This document shows, piece by piece, positions 23,239 through 32,614 of a stretch of DNA of 64,000 nt. This stretch comes from Cephalotrichum gorgonifer (lineage: Eukaryota > Ascomycota > Sordariomycetes > Microascales > Microascaceae): positions 210,264 through 274,263 of the forward strand of contig ONZQ02000018.1 in the NCBI GenBank assembly GCA_900312665.1, given 5' to 3'. Under the pieces are notes generated by a model, which was not told where the DNA came from, ran no database searches, and saw nothing but the letters and a program-made list of their open reading frames with translations. The position numbers and the translations under genes were made by a program. Positions within the stretch are counted from its first letter, which is position 1; each line of letters begins with the position of its first letter.

Positions 23239-24644
23239 TATGGCTCCTAGTAAGATCGGCTATAGCTTACTGAACTTGAAGTAGCGAGTATGGCAGAAGG
23301 CCTAGCTGTTTATGATGTGAGTTCTCTAGTGTATCCCGGGGGGCCGACATGTTGAGGTTTTGAGCCGTTTTATAGGAATTTATTGGGCCTAGCTAACACA
23401 CAACGTGGTCCCTCCCCCCCCCTTCCCTCTTCCCCCCGGAACCCCCCTCCCCTCTACGCCTCCCCACTCGCGATAGAGTCCCGACCTCTCCTTGCAGAAG
23501 CCAGGGCATGGTCACGAGGTGACTGGTGTTGGGCATCAAGTCCCCCTATTTGGACACCGATAGTGCCGGGCGTGCACTCCATCGGCTTGGGCTAGCCGAG
23601 AGCCAATATTTGTTAGCGTCGTATGCCAGAGCAAGTCACACGTAGTAGCTCGGAATCAAATCCCGGACAAGCTGACCCCTACACCTATCGCATGGCAACG
23701 GTTTTGCGTCTGATAGTCTCTAATCCCCCTTCAAACCCAATATTTCCGGACGTGCAGTTGGCTCGTTGAGACCTTTCACCCTATCCTACTTTATGGGTCA
23801 AATCTATGAAGATTGCCATGTATGGGAATCCGAAGAAGCCGATCGTTGTGCAAAGCCTGAGCCCTAGAAAAAGTATACATGGTCACGAGGATCATCTCTC
23901 AGGACAAGATTGGGCGTTGAACCGCCCACGTAGACATGCCTTACCCGGGAGAAGCACCGACAATGTAACGGCGGTCCTCTTGGGAATATTCCCACAGCAG
24001 TCGGCCGATGTACTAGTCCTAAACGGCTCGGACTAGGCCGTCGTTAACACCACCTTCTTCCTGGCCCACCTATAGGACTATGGGTTCCAAGGATACCTGA
24101 GGCGCTCCGGCTATAACCCCACGCGAGGGAGGGTACATTCTAGGCCCTAGCGGAAAAGTGATGGAGCGTTGAGCTGACCTGCCTCATAGATATAGGATCA
24201 CGAAAAACCAAGACTATCCACACTCCACAAAAATAGCAGCATATAATCGTGATTAATATGATGGCTCCTCAATAAACTATCACGCTTGTGGTGGAAAATG
24301 TGCAAACAAAATATACTATTTAGTTACAAAACACAAATCGATTCCATTCCCGGTGTAGACTAGCGATTTAGAAAACCGCGTAGCCTGTGAGAGAGATAGA
24401 CTTCAGCCATATCCGTGCCCGTGGTGAAAATGAACCAGCTACTTTATCGATGCCAGACGGTATACGACTTCATCTGTCCGTCCGTCCATCCGTCCGCGAC
24501 AATAGTATTCCAATCGCCATCAGGGCAATCCGGCTGCCAGACTTCCACACCCGCAGGACAATTGTACTCCCTGCCCCGAGTAGAAAACGCGCTCTGTTAG
24601 CTTGATTCAGGGAGGGGATCGGGGAACTGAGTGTTGGAGGTGCC
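23239..24644. other. Gene-poor stretch
   Basis: About 1.4 kb. I see no gene I can support. Confidence 0.45.
24473..24496. repeat. Short GTCC/ATCC tandem repeat
   Basis: About six tandem GTCC/ATCC-like tetranucleotides lie 149 bp beyond the stop codon of the small secreted protein. Nothing else marks the site. Confidence 0.55.
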
Positions 24645-24975
24645 TTACTTGAAGAACCTAATACAGGTCTTTCCTTTCATACCGACTAGCTGCGCCCTCT
24701 TAGACCAACCATCAGGTCCGCTCTGCATATTCACTAGAGATGATTCCATTAGCTCCGGTTGGGAAGGAAGTTTCGAGTTTAAGGAAAGGGAGCTTGTATT
24801 GGAAGATATTTGGGAGAGGAAAAGGTTTACCGCAGCTGCCGCCCGCCGGGCACACCTCGTGAGCCTCCGGCTCGGTTCCCACCACCTGGAAACGGCTGAA
24901 TGTGAGGCTAAGTTGCCCGGATTGGCATACTGCCGACACGAGGGGAACAACCGATGCAAGAGCCCAGAACTTCAT
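24645..24975 (-). CDS. Small secreted cysteine-containing protein
   Basis: Two exons (24975-24831, 24733-24645; intron 97 bp, GTAAAC donor, TCTCTAG acceptor) give 77 residues. The first 15 residues are a classic signal peptide (MKFWALASVVPLVSA). The mature part of about 62 residues has four Cys (VCQSG, EVCPAGGSC and TCIRFFK at the very end), enough for two disulfides, and no recognisable domain. The unspliced frame would also stay open to about position 24712, but splicing restores a more compact Cys pattern and ends GKTCIRFFK. Small secreted proteins of this kind include candidate effectors and antimicrobial peptides; this one is only a candidate by size and signal. It stands alone in a gene-poor stretch. 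Confidence 0.6.
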
Positions 24976-26056
24976 TGTGACGGTGAGCGTTTCTAAAAAT
25001 GGTAAACCAGAGATTGGATGAGTCGGAATGAGAATAATTCAAAGTAGTAGATAGAGCGTGCTGAAGTGAAAGATAGAGAATGAGCGAGGGAGGAAAATAA
25101 CTACAAGAACATGAGTTAGATTTATACTTGAATTCATCCTGCACTACTGTATCACTCTATTCTGAACTAAGCATAGGATTTGAAGGAGCTCTGCTGACGG
25201 CTCCTGCAGCTTACAAGGCTCTCAGCTCGGACTATTCAGCTTCACTGACCGAGTCCGACGCGACTAATAGGAACATGAATGTCAAAAATACACCTGATTA
25301 CAATGCCACACTTGGCAGAAGTGGCACGGGGACTGCGCCTGTGGGGTCGAATCCCTCCATCGGCTGAGCTTCTATAATGAAATAATAACGCATACCTATA
25401 TCAGCCGGTAAGCGAAATCAATCCACGCCCCGCGCAACGGTCGAAGGATAGCCTCGGGATATACCCGCCCTCTCTCCCAATAAATACGCTATCCACTAAC
25501 GAAATAGCCGCTCGGGAGACTGCTTATCGGCAATGGAAGCAGGAGAAGTTCAGTATTCTAACTACGAAGCCACAGCAGCCCCATATCAGGTGAAAGGGAA
25601 CACGGCCGGCGCAGTCCTAGGCCCTCTTCTTCTTGGCTATTGTAGCCACCCCATTTGTGCGTGGGACGGTGATACCGGATCATGACTATGTATCATTATA
25701 CCATCTACTACCAGTTGATATTGTCGTTTTTCACTTCGTATGACTCTATGAACATCACTCAGACTACTGGAAGGAAGAGCTTATAGCTCATGGACTCGTG
25801 TGGAGAGTCATGGGGCCAATTTAGAGGACGGTGACGTTAGGGCTGCCAGCAACAGCATTTTATATGTATTACATGTGGACAGGCACGGAGCAAGAGGTAT
25901 GGGGGCGTGAGACTTACCCGCGAGAGCGGATGATGTTTGGAACAGCCGAAAGGGCATGGGCGTTTTGCGTTTTCCTTGACTTCCATCGCCTAGAAGCGCT
26001 GACGAGATCGTGTTTCCATTAGCCGCCTAACTTGACTAAAAACGGGCAGATAGCGC
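24976..26056. other. Gene-poor stretch
   Basis: About 1.1 kb between the small secreted protein and the tRNA. I see no gene I can support. Confidence 0.45.
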
Positions 26057-26062
26057 AAAAAA
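26057..26062 (-). terminator. RNA polymerase III terminator (T6)
   Basis: Six T on the minus strand begin 10 bases after the last base of the tRNA, as expected for RNA polymerase III termination. Confidence 0.8.
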
Positions 26063-26071
26063 GAATATACC

Positions 26072-26159
26072 CGACAAAGACAGGACTCGAACCTGCGCGT
26101 CCGAAGACATCAGCTCCACTCGTTCGAGGCTGACCCATTAACCACTCTGGCACTTTGCC
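26072..26159 (-). tRNA. tRNA-Ser(CGA) with a probable 7-nt intron
   Basis: The minus strand folds as a class II tRNA. The acceptor stem is GGCAAAG/CTTTGTC with one G-U pair, followed by discriminator G. The D arm is CCA..GTGGTTAA..TGG. The anticodon stem is TCAGC/GCTGA. The long variable arm is a GTC-TTCG-GAC hairpin. The T arm is GCAGG-TTCGAGT-CCTGT, which also carries the B box. The anticodon loop spans 14 nt (CTCGAACGAGTGGA). Reading it as C32 T33 CGA A37 + 7-nt intron + A38 gives anticodon CGA (Ser, UCG codons). Serine CGA tRNAs in fungi commonly carry an intron after position 37, which supports this, although 7 nt is short. Confidence 0.85.
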
Positions 26160-27116
26160 TTGATGTTATTGGTGGGATTTCACCGCGAAACTACTTGATG
26201 AGTGTATCTCCACAGTATTAGCTCGAAGATCTCTTCCCTGACGCATTCATAGAATGAGTGCTGTGAGCATCCGCAACTAACTACTTGCATTTGTGGCGAA
26301 AATTCGGCCGCTTGCATCCATTTTATCTAGGATTAATAGTAGCCCACAGAAGCGGGCACTAAAACCAGCAGTTGTAGGGATTGCTCCTTGCTGCTCACAT
26401 ATTCACGAGGTAGGCTTTGGAAGAGATATTCTGTTATCAAACCCCTTTCCACCGCATTAAAAGGAAATTAGAGATTTTGGGTATCGGACTAAGTCGCCTT
26501 TCCAAACAGACGAACCTTGTCCCACTTCACGATCGGGACCCACATCACCACAAATGCTTTTGTCGTCGTTTGTAACAGCCGGGTTTGCCATTTCCCTATT
26601 CATGACCTTCTGTGCGTGTAGTAACTTTGCATTCGGATCAATATAGTCACCAACGCTTCTTCGTCTTCTGTGTACATGGCGAACTAAAACTTGGCTGGGC
26701 ACAGCTCTACAATGTCTCGAGTGCCCCATGATCACCATTGGTCGTTGCTATTCCGCATAGTCAGCCAGCCCCAGGATCAATCTCGGACTAGCCAATTTAT
26801 CAAGATTTTTGCTAGTGTTCGGGCGGTGATTTTCTATCTTAGAAGGTTGTCTTTCTGGTCTTGCAATGCTTTGATACCTGTGGCTGAAGGCTCCTCCCAA
26901 GGGGGGGACTACCACGTAATAGCCGATGAACTTGGAGGAATCTGGTTGGCTACACCCCCAATGCGAGTTTTCTCCGTTGTCAGAATCATCCTGTTCCCCC
27001 TCCTTTATGACGGAGACCGGTCGGACGAACAATAATAGAGTTGTTCTGAGGAGGATTTGGCTGCTAACCCAGTTCAGCGCATGGCGAGCCCAGGGGAGTG
27101 CGCGGTCCACGTTGCT

Positions 27117-27238
27117 ATTGGCTGGTCTGAGCGCTCCACATCCTCATTGGCTACTCTGCCCCAGAACCTTATCTGTGGTGATCTATGCGGAAGATGTTGC
27201 TAGTGAGAGTGTCCTCCGGCGGCAAGCCTTTTCATTGG
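27117..27238 (-). promoter_or_regulatory. Cluster of three CCAAT boxes
   Basis: ATTGG (CCAAT on the minus strand) occurs at 27117-27121, 27146-27150 and 27234-27238, roughly 290-410 bp before the AIF-like start codon. Such boxes bind the HAP/CBF complex in ascomycetes. Confidence 0.4.
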
Positions 27239-27430
27239 TCATTCACTGCGGCTCGCCCATCAGACCTAGTAACCGTCTTGAATTGCCTAACTTCTACGAG
27301 TCCAGTGACGCCCCATCAGGATTAAAATCAAAGCCGATCAAGAGAATGGGACAATTTGGTTTATAAGCGATCTTGTATTATTGTGTAAGCAATTTATTAA
27401 TGTTCGACGTGATCCGCATGCGCGCCCAAA

Positions 27431-27439
27431 TATATAAAG
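27431..27439 (+). promoter_or_regulatory. TATA box of the AIF-like gene
   Basis: TATATAAAG lies 85 bases before the ATG at 27524, a suitable distance for a core promoter element. Confidence 0.5.
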
Positions 27440-27523
27440 TCCACAAGATGTGATCCTCTTGAAGCGTAGATCTTCCCTCCACTTACACGTACAAAACCTA
27501 TCCAGCCTTCCTCATTCCAAGCC

Positions 27524-28965
27524 ATGACATATATCCTGCAAGTCTTTTCCAGTGCTCTCACCTCTTTTCTCACCTTCATAACCGCGGGTCTTTATAAACC
27601 ACAGACCCCCGTAATCGCCGCCCAAAGTCAAACAGACGCCAAGATGAAGCACGTCGTCATCGTCGGCGGCTCCTTCGCCGGAGTCGGCACCGCCCACCGC
27701 ATCCTCAAGCAAGCCGCCAAATCGGCCCAGCTGGCGCCCTTCAAAATTACTCTCGTCTCCCGGGACAGCCATTTCTACTGGAACCTCGCCGCGCCGCGCG
27801 CCGTCATCCCCGGCGAGCTCTCCGACGACCAGCTCTTCAGATCTATCGCCGAGGGCTTCGCACACTACCCCTCGACGCAGTTCGAGTTCGTCCTTGGATC
27901 CGCCACAGGAATCGACACGGATGCGAAGACGGTCCAAGTGACAAGGGGGGACGACGACACCGCCCAGGAGCTCAACTACGACTACCTCATCCTCAGCACC
28001 GGCGCCAGCGACCGTGCGGATACGCCGTTCAAGTCCCGCGGGTCTACGGAGGCGACAAAAGACGCCCTGCATGAATTACAGCGCAAGGTTGAAAAGGCCG
28101 AGACAATAATTATTGCTGGAGCTGGTGTCACGGGCGTTGAGACGGCCGGAGAACTGAAGTTTGCGTATGGCGCGCGAAAGAGGGTCACTTTGGTAGGTTC
28201 GGTCTAAATTATGGACATCACACTTGTGACTATATAAACGTGGGCTGACATCTATCTTCTTGTGTTCGATGTTTTCACTACAGCTCTCATCAGGATCCGT
28301 AGTTCTGCCTGGTCGCCCAGCAAGTGTCTCCAGCACAGCCCAGAAACAGCTCCACGCCATCGGCGTCGATCTCAAGCTCGGGGCCACGGTCGCCTCTCAG
28401 ACAGAACTCCCGGATGGCCGCCAAGAGCTCACTTTCGGGGACGGGCAGAAATTGGTTGCAGACCTGTATATCCCCTCCTTTGGCGTCGTGCCCAACACCT
28501 CCTTCCTTCCTGAGAAGCTGCTCGACTCAGCCGGCAAGGTCAAGGTCGGCGGGCATCTCAACGTCAAAGGCGTAGATGACGTCTTCGCCATAGGTGAGGT
28601 GGCGGATACCGAGCCGGGGCAATACTTCACTATCGAGAAGCAAGCCAGCCACATGGCCAAGAGCATGATTCAAATCTTGAGCGGGAACGCACCGCTCCCG
28701 TACGTGGCTACTTCGACTAGTACGTATTCGCCCTGTTTTGCTTTCGTCTTCGGCGCTATCTTTATCTTCATCATTTGGCACCATTTCCGTACCAGTCCTA
28801 ACCACCCTTCCTTGTTGCTCAGGTATGGGCGGCCTCCTCGTCGGCAAGAAAGCTGGAACGGGCCACTTCGGCAACTACAAGCTGCCGAGTTTCCTGGTGG
28901 TCATCATCCGGAAGTCGCTGTTTGTCGACAAATTCCCGGGCGCAGTCGACGGATCCGCCTATTAA
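27524..28965 (+). CDS. AIF/FSP1-like FAD-NAD(P)H oxidoreductase
   Basis: Three exons (27524-28192, 28284-28719, 28823-28965) give 415 residues. After a hydrophobic N-terminal segment (ILQVFSSALTSFLTFITAGLY, a possible membrane anchor or targeting helix) comes the FAD-binding motif VVIVGGSFAGVGTAHRIL near residue 45. The second Rossmann motif IIIAGAGVTGVETAGELK binds NAD(P)H. The FAD-contacting DDVFAIGEVAD follows, and the C-terminal AGTGHFGNYKLPSFLVVIIRKSLFV is typical of the AMID/AIFM2 (ferroptosis-suppressor-like) branch and type II NADH dehydrogenase relatives. It should transfer electrons from NAD(P)H to a quinone-type acceptor at a membrane; the acceptor is not evident. It is convergent with a Zn2Cys6 gene, with 111 bp between the stops. 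Confidence 0.92.
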
Positions 28966-29076
28966 ATCAGGGTACAGCACATTGGAAAAATGGGGCATCG
29001 GACCAGCCAAAATATCGTCACATTTGGATTACACCGCTCCTTTTACTCGGCTTTTTGTTAGTTTTTTTTTCACTTT

Positions 29077-30966
29077 CTAAATTAGAAGGATATCTCTATG
29101 TAATTTAAGAGTTTCACTCCAGGGAAAACCTGGACCCGAAGCAGAAGAAGCAGTGCGGCTCCAAATGTCTTCGACGATGGGCAGAATCCTCTCTCGGTGC
29201 TTGAAAAGCGAATCCAGGAACGGCTTAGACGAGAAGACCTCGCAGAACAAGTCCCGCTGGGGCCCCTGCCTAGCGGTGCAGCCTAGGATGTACAGCGGGC
29301 AGACCAGGACCGGGATGAGTCTAGGCGTGACGCGATTGCGGAGAAGCCATAACGCCCCGGAGATGGTGGTCTCTAGTAGGTCTAACTTCTGGAAGCCATG
29401 CTTTACTATGTGGGCGTAGACGAGCGCCGTGTACGCGAACATTCGAGTGACGAGCGCGACGGGATCCGCGCCGTCGCCGCGCAGGTCTAGCATGCCCGTG
29501 GCGACCGTCACACTGTAATCCTCCAAGGCCTCACGAGATAATTCGTAGTCGACTTCTTCGCGAATCTCGTCGAGAGCTCTATCCAATGTTGCGTCGTCGA
29601 TATGCCCCGTCCGGCGGGCCTCCTCATTTCTGGAATGAAGCGCCGCGATCCGTCCAATCTGGACCAGCGCCCAGTTCCTACAGCCCGTAATGCCCTCTAG
29701 TTTAATCATTGAATCAGGAGCCAGGAGGCTCGAGTGGAGGGACTGCAGTCTCGGCGTCGATCCATAGGTGATGGAAGCCAAGATGTCGAGCCAGAGAAGC
29801 GAGCCGGTCATGAATCGCATAGTCGCCACCTCGCTCGTGACTGCAGCTCCATCGATGGTGATTGGAAGGTTATCTCGCAGTATCACCCTAGATCTCTCCT
29901 TGAGATCAAGATGAAGTAGCTCGTCCGTGCAAGCAAGGCGGTACATCTCAATCGCGCCATTCAAATGCATCCTCCAAGCTCCTTCATCCTGGCCGGTAAA
30001 CAGCTTCGACAAAAAAGCCCACGTTAGCGTTTGAAACAGACCAAAAAAAGTCAAAGACCAGAAATCGGTAACCTTACCTCTAGAAACACTAGCTGACAGA
30101 CGGAAGCGACAGTTCCAATGCCGATGTCGAGCCGGCTCTCCTCAACGAACCGATTGACCGTCTTCACGGCGTCCTGGACCTCCTTCAGGCACGCCTCAAC
30201 GTGCTGCTCCTTCCTCAGCGTCGCAACGAGGAGACATTGGGGGCCCGCATTTGCAAATATCGTCAACCAGCGATGATAGGCTCCCACAGCCAGGGCCGCA
30301 TGGTATAACGGCTTCGTGCCCAGTAGTAGGGAGAGCAGCCAGCCTCGTCCGCCCTGCATGGCGTCTGGCTTGTACATGGGGTACTGTAGTGGGAAGACGT
30401 TGTCTATGAAATGCATCAAAAGAGAGGTCTCCTCAGCAGACATGGCAACCACAGACCCGCTGGTGGTCTCTGGAGACGGTTCATCCTGCTTCCAATATTA
30501 GATCCTTGCTATATTTCCGACTCTAGCGGCTTCGCGCCACACCACCTGACGGGGAGTTACTTACGGAGATTGCACCCTGGCTGGATGGCTCTCGCGGTAA
30601 AAGTCCGTCATCTACGGGAGGAGAAACCTGATGCGCCCGTGAGCTCGGCGTCTCTCTGGACACAGTCGATTCGACGCTCGAATCTGAATCCCTAGGTGCC
30701 AGCTTCGCGGCCAGCCGCGGCAGCGGAACGACAGGATTAGATGGCCACTTGCGTTGCCGTGACGTATGCTTCACCGTCTGCTTGATATCGCCGGCGACTT
30801 TCCTCTCCGCGTCGCCACCGTCCATCCAGTCGGGCTTCGGGCCATAGCCGTGGCAGGCGATGCACAGGGTGCGACACGTCTCGCACTGGGGACGGGCCTC
30901 GTCGCACTTCTTTTTGCGCAGGCGGCAGGTCCAGCAGCCCTGCCGGCTGCGAAGCGACCGGTGCAT
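29077..30966 (-). CDS. Zn2Cys6 transcription factor with C-terminal fungal-specific domain
   Basis: Three exons (30966-30565, 30485-30078, 30003-29077), all in phase 0, give 578 residues. The start is the only in-frame ATG before the zinc cluster. The cluster reads GCWTCRLRKKKCDEARPQCETCRTLCIACHGYG with an extra Cys, typical of the Zn2Cys6 + DUF3468 (Fungal_trans_2) group. A Ser/Pro-rich linker follows. The C-terminal domain begins LLMHFIDNVFPLQYPMYKP..GRGWLLSLLLGTKPLYHAALAVGAYH and continues through the LLWLDILASITYG motif. Factors of this group often regulate nearby metabolic genes. The convergent AIF-like gene is the closest candidate, though it shares no promoter with this gene. Confidence 0.92.
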
Positions 30967-31675
30967 GATGGTACTTGCTAGTCGGCGTGTCTCTCGGATG
31001 ATACTCGTGCCAAAGAGCGTGCCTTTCTTTCGTGTCGCGATTTGTAATGCGAATGACGAGACGGGCTGGAATAGAGGGTCCAATAACTAGTTGCGCCACG
31101 AATGACGGAGGATGACTAATCTGTTCGATGACTATCTCCCGGATGACGCTCCGGGTGCTCCAGGTCCCGTCGGCCTTTTGATGTAGGAAACATGTGGGAG
31201 GGATAGTCTTTGAGAGCGAGACTTGGAAGGGGGCCATGATGAGTTGCGATGGATATCGAGGGCAAGCTAATTCGGTTCATATTTGCTGGTATTAACTGGG
31301 GGCAGCTCTGTAATCTCTTCCCATCCCTTGTCAGCATCGGGGAGAGAGCCATCATTTTTGGCCCTTGTCATCGCATTATTCAATGCCATATTGAAGTCTT
31401 TCAGCACGGCCTGACGCTCCGTAGTATGTGGAAGACAGGGTGGCGATCCAAACGCACCTTCCACATCGACCTATACCGTTTACCTATCAGAGTCCAGGAC
31501 TGCCGAAATGCGGTGGCCCATCTACACAATACGGGACAAGTGCTAGTCTATAGTAGATGACGATGGTTGGTTCATAGCAGTCTTTGTTTCATTTGTCGGC
31601 CGAGCAGCCAAGGCTAGCTACTTCAAATGAGGCCGTCTATCCGTTATCCACATCGTCTCATATGTTCCATCCCAT
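30967..31675. other. Intergenic region between two minus-strand genes
   Basis: About 700 bp separating the AA9 enzyme's stop from the start of the Zn2Cys6 gene. No supportable gene is visible. Confidence 0.5.
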
Positions 31676-32614
31676 TTATGCCCTGAATTCCCTCGCCTTC
31701 TTGGCAGCGCCACCGAAAACGGGCGGGCCGGGGACGGTGTAGGTTTGAGGGGCAGTGTGGTCGTTAATAGGCACCTAATAATTCGCATAGGTTAGCTTTC
31801 TGCACTCTCACTCTCCGGGTACTTTTTCCAGAGCACGAAGGATGATTTGCGTACCTTGATGTTGGGGTCGCTGTCCTTGCAGTAGCCGGGAATGGCAGCT
31901 AGGTAGTTACCGCTAGGGACGCCGGAACCGGAGCCGCCGAGCTCGATCTGGGCGCACTCGGCGTAGAATTGCGGCGCGTTGGCCTGGTGGAGCGCAATCA
32001 ACTCGTGGCGGACGAGGTAGTTGCCGGGGGCGAGGTCGGGGATGGTGCTAGTCCATGTCCCACCGCCGACAAGCTTGGCGATGTCCCAGCCCGAGGGGGT
32101 CTCGGTGTCGAGGAACACGGACTTGCCGTCTCCGTGGAAGCCCCCCTCGTCGATCTTGAACCAGCCGTTTCCGGAGCCGTCGCAGGAGCTGAACGCGCCT
32201 GGGCACTTGTACATCCACACCAGGACCGGGCCCTGGGCGTGCGTCCACTGCTGCCACGTGGCGGAGATCTTGTCGCCGGGCACGGCCGGCGCCGTCGCCT
32301 TCGCCGAGGTGCCGCCGTTGCACCGGATCTTGGGGGCGGTACAGCTCATGGTGGGGTTGTAGTCGGGCCATTGCCACTGGATTACGCTGGCGTTTGGGTC
32401 GGGGGAGAATCCTTGGTATCTAAGACGCTCATGTTAGTAATGATCCCGGAAAGTAAGACACGGGAAGGGGAAAAAGTTGGGGTCGAATAAAATGGAAGAA
32501 TAGTACTCACCCAGGGTAGTCCTTGCCGGCGACGTTGTACTTCGTGACGGCACCGTGGGCAGCGGCTCCGGCTGCGAAGAGCACGGCGGAAGTGAGGGCG
32601 GAGGTGGTCAACAT
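31676..32614 (-). CDS. AA9 lytic polysaccharide monooxygenase
   Basis: Three exons (32614-32511, 32419-31855, 31774-31676) give 255 residues. A 19-residue signal peptide (MLTTSALTSAVLFAAGAAA) ends exactly before HGAVTKYNV, so the mature enzyme begins with the N-terminal His of the copper histidine brace. The second copper His and the axial Tyr region are present in NYLVRHELIALHQA and QFYAECAQIEL. Other family motifs are DYPGYQGFSPDPN, IRCNGGTSA and HAQGPVLVWMYKC. There is no carbohydrate-binding module. The enzyme oxidatively cleaves cellulose or related glucans outside the cell. It is an isolated gene here with no other plant-wall enzyme near it. Confidence 0.96.

Larger units (their letters stand above)
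26160..27523. other. Intergenic region upstream of AIF-like gene
   Basis: About 1.4 kb with no gene I can support. The part nearest the AIF-like gene holds three ATTGG boxes and a TATA box, annotated separately. Confidence 0.5.

Noticed and set aside
26748..27110. 120-codon minus-strand frame before the AIF-like gene
   Set aside because: No recognisable domain, and it lies in promoter-like sequence with an overlapping plus-strand frame.
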